A program made the position numbers and the translations under genes. A stretch of DNA of 64,000 nucleotides from contig OZ035960.1 in NCBI GenBank assembly GCA_964034945.1, forward strand, positions 70,018,994-70,082,993, given 5' to 3'. Below are positions 21,743 through 32,781 of the stretch, in pieces. The notes under the pieces are model-generated. The model was not told the DNA's origin. It did not search any database and saw only the letters and a program-made list of their open reading frames with translations. Source of the stretch: Chrysopilus asiliformis. Lineage: Eukaryota > Arthropoda > Insecta > Diptera > Rhagionidae. Position 1 is the first letter of the stretch. Every line of letters starts with the position of its first letter.

Positions 21743-24700
21743 TTTTTTTTTTTTTTTTTATAGATCCAGCCAGAGCTTAGGGGAAGACCCTTTAATGCCG
21801 AAGCACAGCTCGGGATGGTTGGAAGGACAAAAGGAGATGCCGATTTATGTTCTCCTTGAACTTCTGCGGGTTATAGTCCGGGGGGAACACATCGGATGGT
21901 AAATTGTTCCAAAGTCTTGTAGTTCGCGGAATGAAGGAACCCCTAAACTTTACTGTACGAAAACGGGGAGACTCAAGGAAGAAGTCGTGCGCACGTGTAG
22001 CTGCACGAGAGGGTCTAGGGAAAATATACCGTGGAGGAATAAGTTGGGAAATTTCGGTGGAACATTTCCCATTGAAATATTTGTAGAATATGCTGAGTAC
22101 TCCAACAGAGCGACGATGCTCGAGAGACGGTAATGAATCTGTCAAAGACTTGTCTCCAATTAGTCGGATCGCACGTTTTTGGATTCGGTCCAGCAGTTGG
22201 AGGACAGTTTTTGGGGCTCCAGCCCAAATGTGCGAATTGTACTCGAGTCTCGGTCGAATGTAGCTCTTGTAAATGTTAAGGACGTCGACTGGTGCGAAAT
22301 ATTTTTTGCATCGTCCCAGGAAGCCTAGGCACTGCGATGCTTCCTTTGCTATTTTAAAAATATGATCACTCCATTGGAGCTTCTCATTTATTTCGATGCC
22401 CAACATTCTGATGTTTTTTGAGTCACTAATGGACTCACTCATAAATTCGACCGTTTCGGGGGATTTTTCGCATTTCATCGATAACAGCATTGATTGGGTT
22501 TTAGATGCGTTGAATTCCACACGGTTGATTCTGCCCCAAGCCAGAATTGTGTTTAAATCAGAATTCAAAGATCTAATTTGCTCACTGCGTTTCGATCGAA
22601 CAGCAATGGCGTTCGATTCTGCAGGTGAACTGAAATGGTAGGATGCGTCAAGGGAGCTGTCATCAGCGAAACAATAAAGTGGATTGAGAGTGAGAGATAG
22701 TAGATTATTGATAAATATTAAGAAAAGCGTAGGAGCTAGAACTGAGCCTTGAGGGACACCAGAGTTAATTTTGAAGAGATCAGATTTATAACCATCCAAT
22801 ACAACCTGTATTGAACGATCAGAAAGGTAGCTCTCAATCCATTTGGAAATTGCAGGGTTTAGACCGATAGCTCGTATCTTTGCCATCAAAGCTTTATGCC
22901 AAACACGGTCGAAAGCTTTGGAGATGTCCAGCGCTATAGTTTTTGGTTCGCCAAAATTATGGAGGCTTTTACTCCAACGCTCGGTCAAGCAGACCAAAAG
23001 ATCGCCTGTGGAGCGGCGCGCACGATAGCCATATTGGCGATCGTTGATTATGTTATTGCGCTCTAAAAAATTTGTAATTTTGGTATTTATTAGAGTCTCC
23101 ATAACCTTGGCAAGTACAGAAGTCAGAGCTATGGGTCTATAATTAGAGGGGTCGCATTTGTCACCTTTTTTGGGAATGGGCTGGACATTAGCTGCTTTCC
23201 AAGAAGAGGGATAGATCCCCTTGGAGAAGCTGAGGTAAAATAGGGAGCGAAGAGGTCCAGCTAAGGTGACGGCACATTTTTTCAAAACATGGGGGGGAAT
23301 GCCATCCGGTCCTGTAGATTTGTTCACGTCAATCTCCTGCAGAATTCTAACTATTTGTCTTTTGCGGATGGAAAGTTTTGGAGAGACAATCTCCGATATG
23401 GTGGGTTGGGGCGGTAATTGGTTGGATTCCGGGAGACTTGAGTTCGCTGCGAATTTCGCGGCTAAAACGTTCGCCTTGCCAACGGGATCGACAACCACTT
23501 CATTATCACAGATTAGTGGAGGTGTTGAAGATTTTGTGAAATTGTTTTTTACCGCTTTCACCATTGACCAAAAGGATTTTTGCCCTTTCGGACAGGTTAA
23601 GATTTTCCGCTTCATCTTTTGGTCGAAGTCATGTTTAGCACGACGTAGTACAGACTTAGAGGTGTTTCGAGCGTTTATAAACGACAAGCGAGTTTCTTCA
23701 TTAGGGTTTCCCCTAAATTCAGAAAACGCCGTCTTTTTTGTTTTGATGGCGTCGCGACACGCTTTCGTGAACCAGGTGTTGGAGTCACACCTTGCAACAA
23801 TGGAGCTGCACGGTATGTAGGACTTCATACCAAGTGTGATTACGTTCGTGACCTTTGCAGTCGCAATGTCAACGTCACCTTCCCTGAAACAATCAGACCA
23901 CTTGTAAGCTGCAAAATACTGGTTCAAGCTCTCCCAGTTGGCTTTTTTAAAATGCCAAACAGTCCTACGCGGGGCTTTAATTGTATTTTTAGGAGGCCTT
24001 TCGGTGGAAAATGAACAGCTTACCAGACAGTGATCAGATCCTCCCAGGGGAGGCAAGACAGAAACGCTATATTTAGACGGATTTGTAGTTAAAAACAAAT
24101 CCAACAGATATGAGGTGTGTCCTGCAATATCTGGAATTCTCGTTGGTTTGTCTACGATTTGCGTCAACAAGTTTGATTCTGCGAAGAGTTCCGCGTGTAA
24201 ACCAACAGGATCAGCATGGCATGAGAAAGGAAGCCACTTGTCATTATGGACGTTGAAATCACCCGCAACAACAATTTCAGCGTCAGGGTTTGTTGCAGTA
24301 ATTGCATCGATGGAGACAGACAATTTGTCCAACTCGACCAACGTGTTCTCGGTGGAACAATTAGGGCTTCGATAAATGAAACAAAGGTAGATGTGCTTGC
24401 GCATATGGAGCTTTAACCAGATGAAATTAAATTCTGGATTAGCGCATTTTCCTAGGTTAGGAAGAAGTGAGTAAGGCACATCGTTGCGGATATAAATTGC
24501 GATACCCCTTTGACGAAAAAATACTGGCTCCAGGTGATACCCATTGACCTGAAATTGACCTGGGTCGCAATCACGATCAACTTTAGTCTCACCCAAAGCC
24601 AGTACCTCTGGTTTATTTTGGGAAAGGTGGATGTAAACAGAAAGATGGTTCTCCCTAATTCCGCGAACATTGCAAAAATTAAATTTTGAATTTCGACTTA

Positions 24701-25079
24701 CCCGCATCGGTCCAACAAAAAACACAAAACGACAACACGGACACAAACAGTAGCCAAGTGGAGTATACGAGGATACAAAAGAGCTGGAAACGGTTAACGG
24801 TTGCTCAGTACAAAAGCCTTAAGCAACCAGATGCCAACCGCTCCTGCACCCTGCACCCCGCAGAGGCTCCACTTAGCAGGGAAAGGTGTTGAAAAGGGCC
24901 TTAAGAAGCCCTTTGCCCTGGCACTTCACTATTTTTATTTTTTTTTATATCACGCGGCGGACGGTTTTCGGTTTTTCGTTGTTTTGTTTTTTTTGTCGCG
25001 GAATACGAAAATTGTAGTGCGGTTTGTGTCGATCGAAATGCAGCCACGTCCGTTCGCTGCTACTGTCCTTCTTCAATCA
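21743..25079 (-). mobile_element. LINE (non-LTR retrotransposon), near full length
   Basis: On the minus strand it has a leader of about 330 bp, one long EN-RT frame, a short 3' UTR and a 17-base poly(A) tail (T run 21743-21759). The intact target is visible in the 3' LTR at about 37979-37991 (GACAT/ATTGAACG). Comparison shows no target duplication, or at most a base or two. There is no separate ORF1. Confidence 0.88.
21792..24746 (-). CDS. LINE ORF: AP-type endonuclease and reverse transcriptase
   Basis: The 984-codon frame is uninterrupted. The N-terminal third is an exonuclease-endonuclease-phosphatase domain: GETKVD near residue 52, AGDFNVHND near 163 and GGSDHCLVS near 236. The reverse transcriptase follows: STGPDGIPP near 485, ALDISKAFDRVWH near 605, SGVPQGSVLAP near 665 and the catalytic FADD box near 706. 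A C-terminal region of about 200 residues ends the protein. It would nick target DNA and copy the element RNA by target-primed reverse transcription. The type is consistent with the CR1/Jockey/I assemblage of insects; I do not fix the clade. The intact frame and poly(A) tail suggest recent activity. The ATG at 24746 is the first in frame, but not proven. Confidence 0.9.
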   Translation of the reverse strand: MCPCCRFVFFVGPMRVSRNSKFNFCNVRGIRENHLSVYIHLSQNKPEVLALGETKVDRDCDPGQFQVNGYHLEPVFFRQRGIAIYIRNDVPYSLLPNLGKCANPEFNFIWLKLHMRKHIYLCFIYRSPNCSTENTLVELDKLSVSIDAITATNPDAEIVVAGDFNVHNDKWLPFSCHADPVGLHAELFAESNLLTQIVDKPTRIPDIAGHTSYLLDLFLTTNPSKYSVSVLPPLGGSDHCLVSCSFSTERPPKNTIKAPRRTVWHFKKANWESLNQYFAAYKWSDCFREGDVDIATAKVTNVITLGMKSYIPCSSIVARCDSNTWFTKACRDAIKTKKTAFSEFRGNPNEETRLSFINARNTSKSVLRRAKHDFDQKMKRKILTCPKGQKSFWSMVKAVKNNFTKSSTPPLICDNEVVVDPVGKANVLAAKFAANSSLPESNQLPPQPTISEIVSPKLSIRKRQIVRILQEIDVNKSTGPDGIPPHVLKKCAVTLAGPLRSLFYLSFSKGIYPSSWKAANVQPIPKKGDKCDPSNYRPIALTSVLAKVMETLINTKITNFLERNNIINDRQYGYRARRSTGDLLVCLTERWSKSLHNFGEPKTIALDISKAFDRVWHKALMAKIRAIGLNPAISKWIESYLSDRSIQVVLDGYKSDLFKINSGVPQGSVLAPTLFLIFINNLLSLTLNPLYCFADDSSLDASYHFSSPAESNAIAVRSKRSEQIRSLNSDLNTILAWGRINRVEFNASKTQSMLLSMKCEKSPETVEFMSESISDSKNIRMLGIEINEKLQWSDHIFKIAKEASQCLGFLGRCKKYFAPVDVLNIYKSYIRPRLEYNSHIWAGAPKTVLQLLDRIQKRAIRLIGDKSLTDSLPSLEHRRSVGVLSIFYKYFNGKCSTEISQLIPPRYIFPRPSRAATRAHDFFLESPRFRTVKFRGSFIPRTTRLWNNLPSDVFPPDYNPQKFKENINRHLLLSFQPSRAVLRH

Positions 25080-25261
25080 TTGAACGAGAAACACAATAAA
25101 CGTGGAATCAACATGTAAGGCGCAGAAAACAAGTAACAAATAAATTTAAGAGACATAACAAATGTAAAACTTTTAATTATAATCCTAAAACTAAAATTAA
25201 AAATAATAATCGTCCTTGTAAGCATGCATGCAATAAATTCACGCAGAAATCAAATATATTC

Positions 25262-26647
25262 AAATTTGTGAAGGTTAAATATGTTTAATTTCATTTCAAC
25301 CTAAGTAAAATTGAAATTTTCAGATCCTCTCTGAACATAATTTAACATAACGCCTAGAAAAGGTGTTACATTTTTGGGGGCTCAACCGGGATTATATTAA
25401 AATTTCATATACATATTTCCTCCTTTTTTATACCTGAAATACAAAAAAAAAGGAAAAAAAAGAAAAAAAATCTAAAAGTGCCAATATTCAATTCAATTAT
25501 TATTTTGAGTCATTTTAATATAATATCGGATTAAACGGTAAAGGTCCATTCCAAGTTGTTCTGCGACGTCACTCATTACATTTATTCAGAGTCATCGCGA
25601 TCTTTCCTTTTGTAAATCGAGTTGCAAAGTCCACTCAAACCACATTGTGTAATAACGAAGTCAACAAGCAGAAGCAAAGTTTTAATCAAGGAATCATTCG
25701 TGTAATTTGTGTTTATTAATTTATTTCATGTCAAAAATAGTTTAAAAGCAATTTTAAGCATTTTTTATTGCGCATACACTAGCTGTGCTATGGAATTATG
25801 TTTTTGATGATCCTAGTGAGGTATTAATTTATTATTGTTATTGTGACCGATAAATGCATTTTCATTGTAGATAAGTTTTCGTTCGCCGCATCATTTTATT
25901 TTATTTATTTATTTATAAATCGTGTGCGATAAGTTATTCCACTGTATTGTAGTTTAATTGGGTGTTTCGTGTTAGAATAGATCGAATCGTTTAGTGCATA
26001 CATAACAAAAACCTCTTTTCAATCATAATCTTTGAGATAATTATACTCAAGCTAGTAAATTTTTCAAGTTCAAAGTCCATCAGTGAACATTTCTACCCAA
26101 TAGTGTCTCATTTTCTTGTTTTCATTCACCTTTTTCTACATAGTTTTGTCTACGAATTTTCGGCTTTTCTAAAAATTCCGAACAATGGCAAACTTAATAA
26201 AATTTCTGCCTGATGCCTATGTCAAGTATGAATTAAGTTTAAGAGAAGTGGATTATACACTTATGAGCCTTTCTGAAAGAAAAAAACATCTCATGAACAT
26301 TTTTGACATCAAGGAATCATCAAAATTAGTGTATAAGGATCCTGTTGACGAAGATTTACGTCAAGCACTTACACTAGCGGAAACCGTAATCTCCAAATTA
26401 GAAAGTCTAAACGTTAATAACGCAGAGAGTTTCAATGCGCAAATTATTTTTCTTCGAATTAGAGTGAATCGCTTAGTTATTAAAACCGAACAAGAAAAGG
26501 CCATTAAAGATCAAGTCTTAAGGTCACTGCGTAGCTTAGAAGAACACCTTTCAGATATTTCTATTCCAGTAGAAACATCAGATATTCCTTGCGAACTGAC
26601 TTCCAAAATTAAGCTTGCTGAACCGATTCAAAATTCCACCACATCGG
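25262..26647 (+). repeat. Internal tandem duplication of LTR end, PBS, leader and gag start: unit 1
   Basis: 1386 bp repeat at 26648-28046. The unit runs from within the 5' LTR to about 150 codons into gag. Breakpoints share AAATT in LTR and gag, consistent with microhomology. Confidence 0.9.
25375..25392 (+). other. Candidate primer binding site
   Basis: TGGGGGCTCAACCGGGAT lies 4 bases after the LTR end. It resembles the tRNA-Pro type site but with three differences, so the primer tRNA is uncertain. The internal duplication repeats it near 26761. Confidence 0.5.
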
Positions 26648-26664
26648 AAATTTGTGAAGGTTAA
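26185..26664 (+). pseudogene. gag: gag N-terminal fragment (duplication unit 1)
   Basis: It starts MANLIKFLPDAYVKYE and is open for 159 codons, then runs into LTR sequence of the second unit and stops. It has the correct start context for the element's Gag but lacks the capsid-like region. The same N-terminus is present again, with a frameshift, at 27582. Confidence 0.8.
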
Positions 26665-28046
26665 ATATGTTTAATTTCATTTCAACCTAAGTAAAATTGA
26701 AATTTTCAGATCCTCTCTGAACATAATTTAACATAACGCCTAGAAAAGGTGTTACATTTTTGGGGGCTCAACCGGGATTATATTAAAATTTCATATACAT
26801 ATTTCCTCCTTTTTTATACCTGAAATACAAAAAAAAAAAAAAAGGAAAAAAAAAGAAAAAAAAATCTAAAAGTGCCAATATTCAATTCAATTATTATTTT
26901 GAGTCATTTTAATATAATATCGGATTAAACGGTAAAGGTCCATTCCAAGTTGTTCTGCGACGTCACTCATTACATTTATTCAGAGTCATCGCGATCTTTC
27001 CTTTTGTAAATCGAGTTGCAAAGTCCACTCAAACCACATTGTGTAATAACGAAGTCAACAAGCAGAAGCAAAGTTTTAATCAAGGAATCATTCGTGTAAT
27101 TTGTGTTTATTAATTTATTTCATGTCAAAAATAGTTTAAAAGCAATTTTAAGCATTTTTTATTGCGCATACACTAGCTGTGCTATGGAATTATGTTTTTG
27201 ATGATCCTAGTGAGGTATTAATTTATTATTGTTATTGTGACCGATAAATGCATTTTCATTGTAGATAAGTTTTCGTTCGCCGCATCATTTTATTTTATTT
27301 ATTTATTTATAAATCGTGTGCGATAAGTTATTCCACTGTATTGTAGTTTAATTGGGTGTTTCGTGTTAGAATAGATCGAATCGTTTAGTGCATACATAAC
27401 AAAAACCTCTTTTCAATCATAATCTTTGAGATAATTATACTCAAGCTAGTAAATTTTTCAAGTTCAAAGTCCATCAGTGAACATTTCTACACAATAGTGT
27501 CTCATTTTCTTGTTTTCATTCACCTTTTTCTACATAGTTTTGTCTACGAATTTTCGGCTTTTCTAAAAATTCCGAACAATGGCAAACTTAATAAAATTTC
27601 TGCCTGATGCCTATGTCAAGTATGAGTTAAGTTTAAGAGAAGTGGATTATACACTTATGAGCCTTTCTGAAAGAAAAAAAACATCTCATGAACATTTTTG
27701 ACATCAAGGAATCATCAAAATTAGTGTATAAGGATCCTGTTGACGAAGATTTACGTCAAGCACTTACACTAGCGGAAACCGTAATCTCCAAATTAGAAAG
27801 TCTAAACGTTAATAACGCAGAGAGTTTCAATGCGCAAATTATTTTTCTTCGAATTAGAGTGAATCGCTTAGTTATTAAAACCGAACAAGAAAAGGCCATT
27901 AAAGATCAAGTCTTAAGGTCACTGCGTAGCTTAGAAGAACACCTTTCAGATATTTCTATTCCAGTAGAAACATCAGATATTCCTTGCGAACTGACTTCCA
28001 AAATTAAGCTTGCTGAACCGATTCAAAATTCCACCACATCGGAAAT
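26648..28046 (+). repeat. Internal tandem duplication: unit 2
   Basis: Second copy of 25262-26647. Differences include a longer A run near 26830 and an extra A in the gag start near 27680. Confidence 0.9.
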
Positions 28047-29624
28047 TCAGGTTCCTAATAATGTAGCAAACTTATTTAGGGATCTAAATATTTCTGATGC
28101 TGAAATCCTCGGAACTAAACCTAAAGATACCCGTAATGATAATTTCAATCAACCCAAAGCCCGTAATTCAATTTGGAAATGGAATATAAAATTTACAGGG
28201 GATGATCCTAACACATCCGCTTCAGAATTTGTTCAATATCTTAACGATTGCTCTGTATCGCGAAACGTCAGCAAAGAAGATCTTTTACTTTCCATGACCG
28301 ATTTACTTGGGGGTACAGCTTTGCAGTGGTATAGGGGCAAAACGGCTTTATATCCATTCATATCATGGAGAGATTTTGTTATCAACTTTCTAGAAGATTT
28401 CGAGCCAAGCCATAAAAGCGATCGCCTTTCGGAATACATCAAAACCCGATATCAGGCTGCAGATGAATCTGTGGTCAAATATTTTGCGCTCATGGAAAAC
28501 CTTTTTTTAAGACTACCTTATTTACCATCCAATGCGGAAAGGGCAAAAATCATTCGCAAGAATCTCTTGCCAGTGTACATACAAGGTTTAGCTTTGCACG
28601 ACTTTACTAGTGTTGAAGATCTTCGTTCGGCATGCAAAAAAATCGAAAGTGGCAACGAATTGTTAAGAGTTCGACAAAACTTACCCCATCCTTCTCTACC
28701 CAGCCAAAGCAATAGTAGATATCCTAATTCGAGGTATTTAATCCCCCCTACAGGCTTTGTCGATCGACCATATGTTAAGAGAACCAACAATTTTCGTCAC
28801 AATAATGCCGGAGACACATGTGCAGAATTTCTGCATGCAGCGCTGCATGCAGATCTGCAGCTGAGACACATGAGCAGATTTTTTTTGTCATTTCATCGCA
28901 TCGGCTGCTGTCAACAATGGAAGAAGAATTGATTGAATTCATTCGAAACAATCAATTTTTGTATTGGAAATGGATGGATCACCTTTGGAAATGGATGGAC
29001 CACCTCATGTTCCTGAAAGACATAGATAACGTCAACACAAAGTATTGAATATTTTCTACTTAAAACTGAGACTCGTTCTTCGCTAAAAATCGTTCTTACC
29101 AATTGTCAAATTTTCTTTTTCCACTGCATACGAATCTAGTCCATAGTCTCTTCGCTAACAGTCGATTTTGCCAAGCACCAAAAAAGAATCCTCGGTTGGC
29201 ATCACTAAATCTGCGCAGAGAAATTAGAAATAGAGATATGGTGCAGCTCTGCGCTGCATGCAGAATTTACGTGTGGGCTCCTTCATATAAACCTGTGTAT
29301 TCTAACTGCGCTGCATGCAAAATTCTGCACATGTGTCTCCGGCATAACAATCGTTCCAATTTTCCGATTCAGTCAACCAATCAAAATAGCCCATGGAGAC
29401 AATATATCCCTAATACTAATAACTTCACCAACCGTAATACCCCTTTCAACAACAATAGCAACAATAATAACCGAAGAGATAATTTTCCCAGATTCCAGCC
29501 TTCTGCTGAGTCTCGTAATCGACCACAAATAAATGAAATTTCCCAAAACCAATCGGAAAACTCCGAAGGGGTTACAGAAGATCTACCGCCAGTAATCCCG
29601 GAGGAAGGCGAATCTCTAATTTAA
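27582..29624 (+). pseudogene. gag: gag of the LTR element, frameshifted and split by a MITE
   Basis: It begins at ATG 27582. An extra A in an A run (about 27673-27681) shifts the frame, so the long open stretch restarts at 27688 and runs 414 codons to 28932. The capsid-like Gag domain is clear around 28160-28680 (IWKWNIKFTGDD, TALQWYRGK, FISWRDFVINFLEDF). The MITE at 28806-29344 interrupts it. The remaining C-terminus (29348-29624) is Asn-rich and lacks an obvious CCHC knuckle. Without the frameshift and insert it would be an ordinary Ty3/gypsy Gag. Confidence 0.85.
28806..29344. mobile_element. Harbinger-like MITE in gag, 539 bp
   Basis: Ends TGCCGGAGACACATGTGCAGAAT and its inverse are flanked by TAA on both sides (28803-28805, 29345-29347). 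A 3-bp TWA target duplication is the PIF/Harbinger pattern. Inside the arms, GCTGCATGCAG motifs repeat several times. No transposase. Confidence 0.75.
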
Positions 29625-32600
29625 ATTCAAAACAACTTCCAAATCCCGAATTATTCTCAGCTATTTTCAACCTGCGAAAATCTCCATCTAAAAAAGATAA
29701 CCGGCCATTTCTTTCAATAAATATCCTAGACTCTCTTACCAGTTGCCTACTGGACAGTGGTGCAAACATTTGCATAGCTGGTACCGAAGGTATAAAACTG
29801 CTTGAGTCTGTAGGACTTAAACTAGATAAAAATTTCATGTCAACCGTGTCTACTGCAGACAAAACTAAACATCTTATTAGCGGAGTATACTATGCACCAA
29901 TTAAATATCGCGATGAAGTTAAAACTATTGCAATATACGCATGCGTCTCTTTGCCAGGAAAAATCATCTTGGGTGTAGATTTTTTCAAGGATTTCGAAAT
30001 TCTTTTATACCATGATGAATCTGGGTGGTCAATAAATTCTCTGGGTGACACCTCAACACAAATGAGTCATGGTTTAGTGGATTTTGAATCATTAACTACT
30101 TCTAATCAAAATCAATTAAGCCGTTTTGGTTCGGGCAAACTTGGCTGCACACCTTTAATGAAACACGTCATTAATACGGGTAATGCTCTTCCTAAAAAAC
30201 AACGGGGATATCCTGTATCACCTGCAGTTCAAGAACGAATGGCCAACGAACTACAGCGTATGAAAGATCTTGGAGTCATAGAAAAATCCTTTAGTCCTTG
30301 GTCCTCACCAGCTGTTTTAGTGAGCAAAAAAGATGGACATAGTAGACTTTGCGTGGATTCTAGAGCTCTCAATTCGGTCACCGAAAGAGACTCGTATCCC
30401 CTCCCTAGGGTGACAGAAATTTTGGATAGATTAGGTGAAGCGAATTATGTATCATCAATTGATCTGCAAGATGCATTTTGGCAAATTCCCCTTTCGGAGG
30501 AATCAAAGCCAAAAACGGCCTTTTCCGTTCCAGGTCATGGTTTATGGCAATTTACAAGACTCCCTTTTGGTTTACACAATTCCGCACAAAGCATGCAGCG
30601 TTTGATGGATTCAGTTTTCGGACCAACTGACCATGCAGTATTTGTTTACCTGGATGACATCATTATTGCAACTAAAACATTCGAAGAGCATATACACGTC
30701 TTAAAATTTGTCTTAGAACGTCTTAAGCATGCAAATCTCTCGATAAATTTTGCAAAATGTACCTTTTGTAGATCCTCATTAAAATATTTAGGTTTCGTTG
30801 TCGGTTCAAATGGTCTAAGAACAGATCCGGAAAAGGTAGACGTCATTTTGAATTACCCTAAACCTAAAACATTCACGGAATTGAAACGATTTATCGGGCT
30901 CGCGTCTTGGTATCGTCGTTTCGTTAAAGATTTTGCAAGCATCGCCGCACCATTACACGATCTCACCAAAGGGACACAAAAATCTAAACGATTGGTTGAA
31001 TGGAATTCTGAGGCAGAAGATGCTTTTATTAAGCTGAAAAATCATTTGGTCTCTAGTCCTATTCTAAAGTCTCCAGATTTTTCGCAGCCCTTTTCCATCC
31101 ATTGCGATGCCTCAAACTACGGGTTAGGTGCAGTAATTTGTCAAGGGGAAAATGAGCAGCCTATTGCTTACGCGAGTAGAAAACTTCGAGGTGCTGAACT
31201 TAACTACTCAACTGTCGAAAAAGAATGTTTAGCGGTAGTGTTTGGTATAGAAAAATTCCGCCCATATATCGAAGGCTACGAGTTTTCAGTGTATACTGAC
31301 CATCACTCTTTAATATGGCTCTTAAAGCAAGAAAATCCTCCTGGTCGTTTAGCTCGATGGATAATGAAATTGTCCCAGTTCCATTTCAAGATCATCCACA
31401 AAAAAGGTCTGAATAACGTCGTTCCGGATTCACTCTCCAGGATCGATCCAGAAGTGAATTTAATTAATTTCGAACCGCAAGGAGCTGACGATTGGTACCT
31501 TAAAATGATGAGTAAAGTTGCTTTAAATTCTCAAGATTTTCCCGATTGGACCATTAATGATGGGAAATTGTATATCAAGTTCCACGAACACAACACGCGT
31601 CTACAGTCAAACAATCTTCGCCTTGTTGTCCCAGAATCTTCACGTAAAGCCGCGCATTTCGAATGCCATGATGATCCGCGTTCAGGACATATGGGTATAA
31701 AGAAAACCAAAGCTAAAATTTTGTCTCGCTACTATTGGCCTAAGTTAGGAAAGGATGTAGAAGACTACGTTAAAAGTTGCGAAATTTGTAAAACAACCAA
31801 GAAATCATCCACTCGAAAATTAGGTAAAATGGGTCCACCTAAAAAAGCGAGTAAACCATTCCAAATGCTCTCTTTAGATCTAATAGGCCCTTTGCCACGT
31901 TCGACTCGCCAAAATTCACACTTGCTAGTGATTTCCGACTGGGTTACCAAATATGTTCTCTTGTTTCCGCTACGACAAGCTTGCGCTAGTAAAATAGTAA
32001 AACATTTGGAGAAAGATGTCTTTTTTGTGTACGGAATACCTGAAATTGTTGTGGTAGATAATGGTGTTCAGTTCGACGGCAAACTTTTTAGGAACTTACT
32101 TAAAAAATACGATATCGACAAAATTTGGTACAACTGCCTTTACCACCCACAAAACAATCCTACGGAAAGACAAAACAAAACAATAGGTAATATGTTGAGG
32201 GCATATGTCTCAGATAACCACCGTCTGTGGGATGTTAAGATTGATGAAATAGGTGTAGCTTTAAGAACTTCAGTTAACGAAATTACGGGTTACACTCCGT
32301 TCTTTTTAAATTTTGGTAGGGATTACACTTTTTCAGCTTCCGATTATGCTCTACAGCCGAACATAGGTAATGAAAATGAAGCGATTTCCACTCGGGTTAA
32401 ATTTATTACACATTTAGAACCAATTTTCAAAGACATTACACTCCGCATGAAAAAGGCTCATGAACGCAATAAAAAATATTATGATGCGAGGAGAAAACAT
32501 ATTTATTTTAAGGAAGGAGATGTTGTATATAGGAAAACTTATCCAAAATCCGACGCTATTAATTTTTACTCCGCTAAATTAGCTCCAGTTTATATTAAAT

Positions 32601-32719
32601 GCATTATCGAACAAAAAATTTCAAATTTAGTATACAGACTTAAAGATTTAAATGGCAAATGTTTGGGAACTTGGCATATCAAGGACTTAAAGCCGGATAC
32701 GATGGTTTCTACACAATAA
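29537..32719 (+). CDS. pol: Pol polyprotein: protease, RT, RNase H, integrase
   Basis: The frame opens at 29537, overlaps gag by 88 bases in the -1 frame and is uninterrupted to the stop at 32719. The first ATG is at 29837, so translation by -1 frameshifting from gag is the likely route; I could not pick a slippery site. Protease active site DSGA is at 29753. RT has FVYLDDII at about 30644. RNase H has HCDASNYGLGAV near 31100. Integrase has the HHCC zinc region around 31660-31790 (ECHDDPRSGHMG, CEICK) and catalytic residues D (about 31877), D (32056) and E (about 32164) with D-35-E spacing. It copies the element RNA and inserts the DNA. The frame is intact although gag is broken. Confidence 0.92.
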   Translation, partial: NFPKPIGKLRRGYRRSTASNPGGRRISNLNSKQLPNPELFSAIFNLRKSPSKKDNRPFLSINILDSLTSCLLDSGANICIAGTEGIKLLESVGLKLDKNFMSTVSTADKTKHLISGVYYAPIKYRDEVKTIAIYACVSLPGKIILGVDFFKDFEILLYHDESGWSINSLGDTSTQMSHGLVDFESLTTSNQNQLSRFGSGKLGCTPLMKHVINTGNALPKKQRGYPVSPAVQERMANELQRMKDLGVIEKSFSPWSSPAVLVSKKDGHSRLCVDSRALNSVTERDSYPLPRVTEILDRLGEANYVSSIDLQDAFWQIPLSEESKPKTAFSVPGHGLWQFTRLPFGLHNSAQSMQRLMDSVFGPTDHAVFVYLDDIIIATKTFEEHIHVLKFVLERLKHANLSINFAKCTFCRSSLKYLGFVVGSNGLRTDPEKVDVILNYPKPKTFTELKRFIGLASWYRRFVKDFASIAAPLHDLTKGTQKSKRLVEWNSEAEDAFIKLKNHLVSSPILKSPDFSQPFSIHCDASNYGLGAVICQGENEQPIAYASRKLRGAELNYSTVEKECLAVVFGIEKFRPYIEGYEFSVYTDHHSLIWLLKQENPPGRLARWIMKLSQFHFKIIHKKGLNNVVPDSLSRIDPEVNLINFEPQGADDWYLKMMSKVALNSQDFPDWTINDGKLYIKFHEHNTRLQSNNLRLVVPESSRKAAHFECHDDPRSGHMGIKKTKAKILSRYYWPKLGKDVEDYVKSCEICKTTKKSSTRKLGKMGPPKKASKPFQMLSLDLIGPLPRSTRQNSHLLVISDWVTKYVLLFPLRQACASKIVKHLEKDVFFVYGIPEIVVVDNGVQFDGKLFRNLLKKYDIDKIWYNCLYHPQNNPTERQNKTIGNMLRAYVSDNHRLWDVKIDEIGVALRTSVNEITGYTPFFLNFGRDYTFSASDYALQPNIGNENEAISTRVKFITHLEPIFKDITLRMKKAHERNKKYYDARRKHIYFKEGDVVYRKTYPKSDAINFYSAKLAPVYIKCIIEQKISNLVYRLKDLNGKCLGTWHIKDLKPDTMVSTQ

Positions 32720-32781
32720 AAATCCTCACAGCAAAGTATAGGTTGCATTAAAATATAATTTTGAATTTGGTTTATATTGTA

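Larger units (their letters stand above)
21273..25370 (+). repeat. 5' LTR of the 17-kb LTR element, split by a LINE
   Basis: LTR pieces 21273-21742 and 25080-25370 (about 762 bp together) match the 738-bp 3' LTR at 37537-38274. The LTR begins TGTAATGCCC and ends GTGTTACA. The 24-bp difference is a small internal duplication (ATCATTTCAGAAC) near 21690-21720. A few substitutions distinguish the LTRs. Confidence 0.9.

Noticed and set aside
22000..24700. Plus-strand frames of 60-184 codons opposite the LINE
   Set aside because: They are shadows of the intact minus-strand EN-RT frame.
29837..29839. ATG as start of pol
   Set aside because: The protease active site DSGA lies upstream in the same frame, and the frame is open back to 29537, overlapping gag; a frameshift start is more likely.
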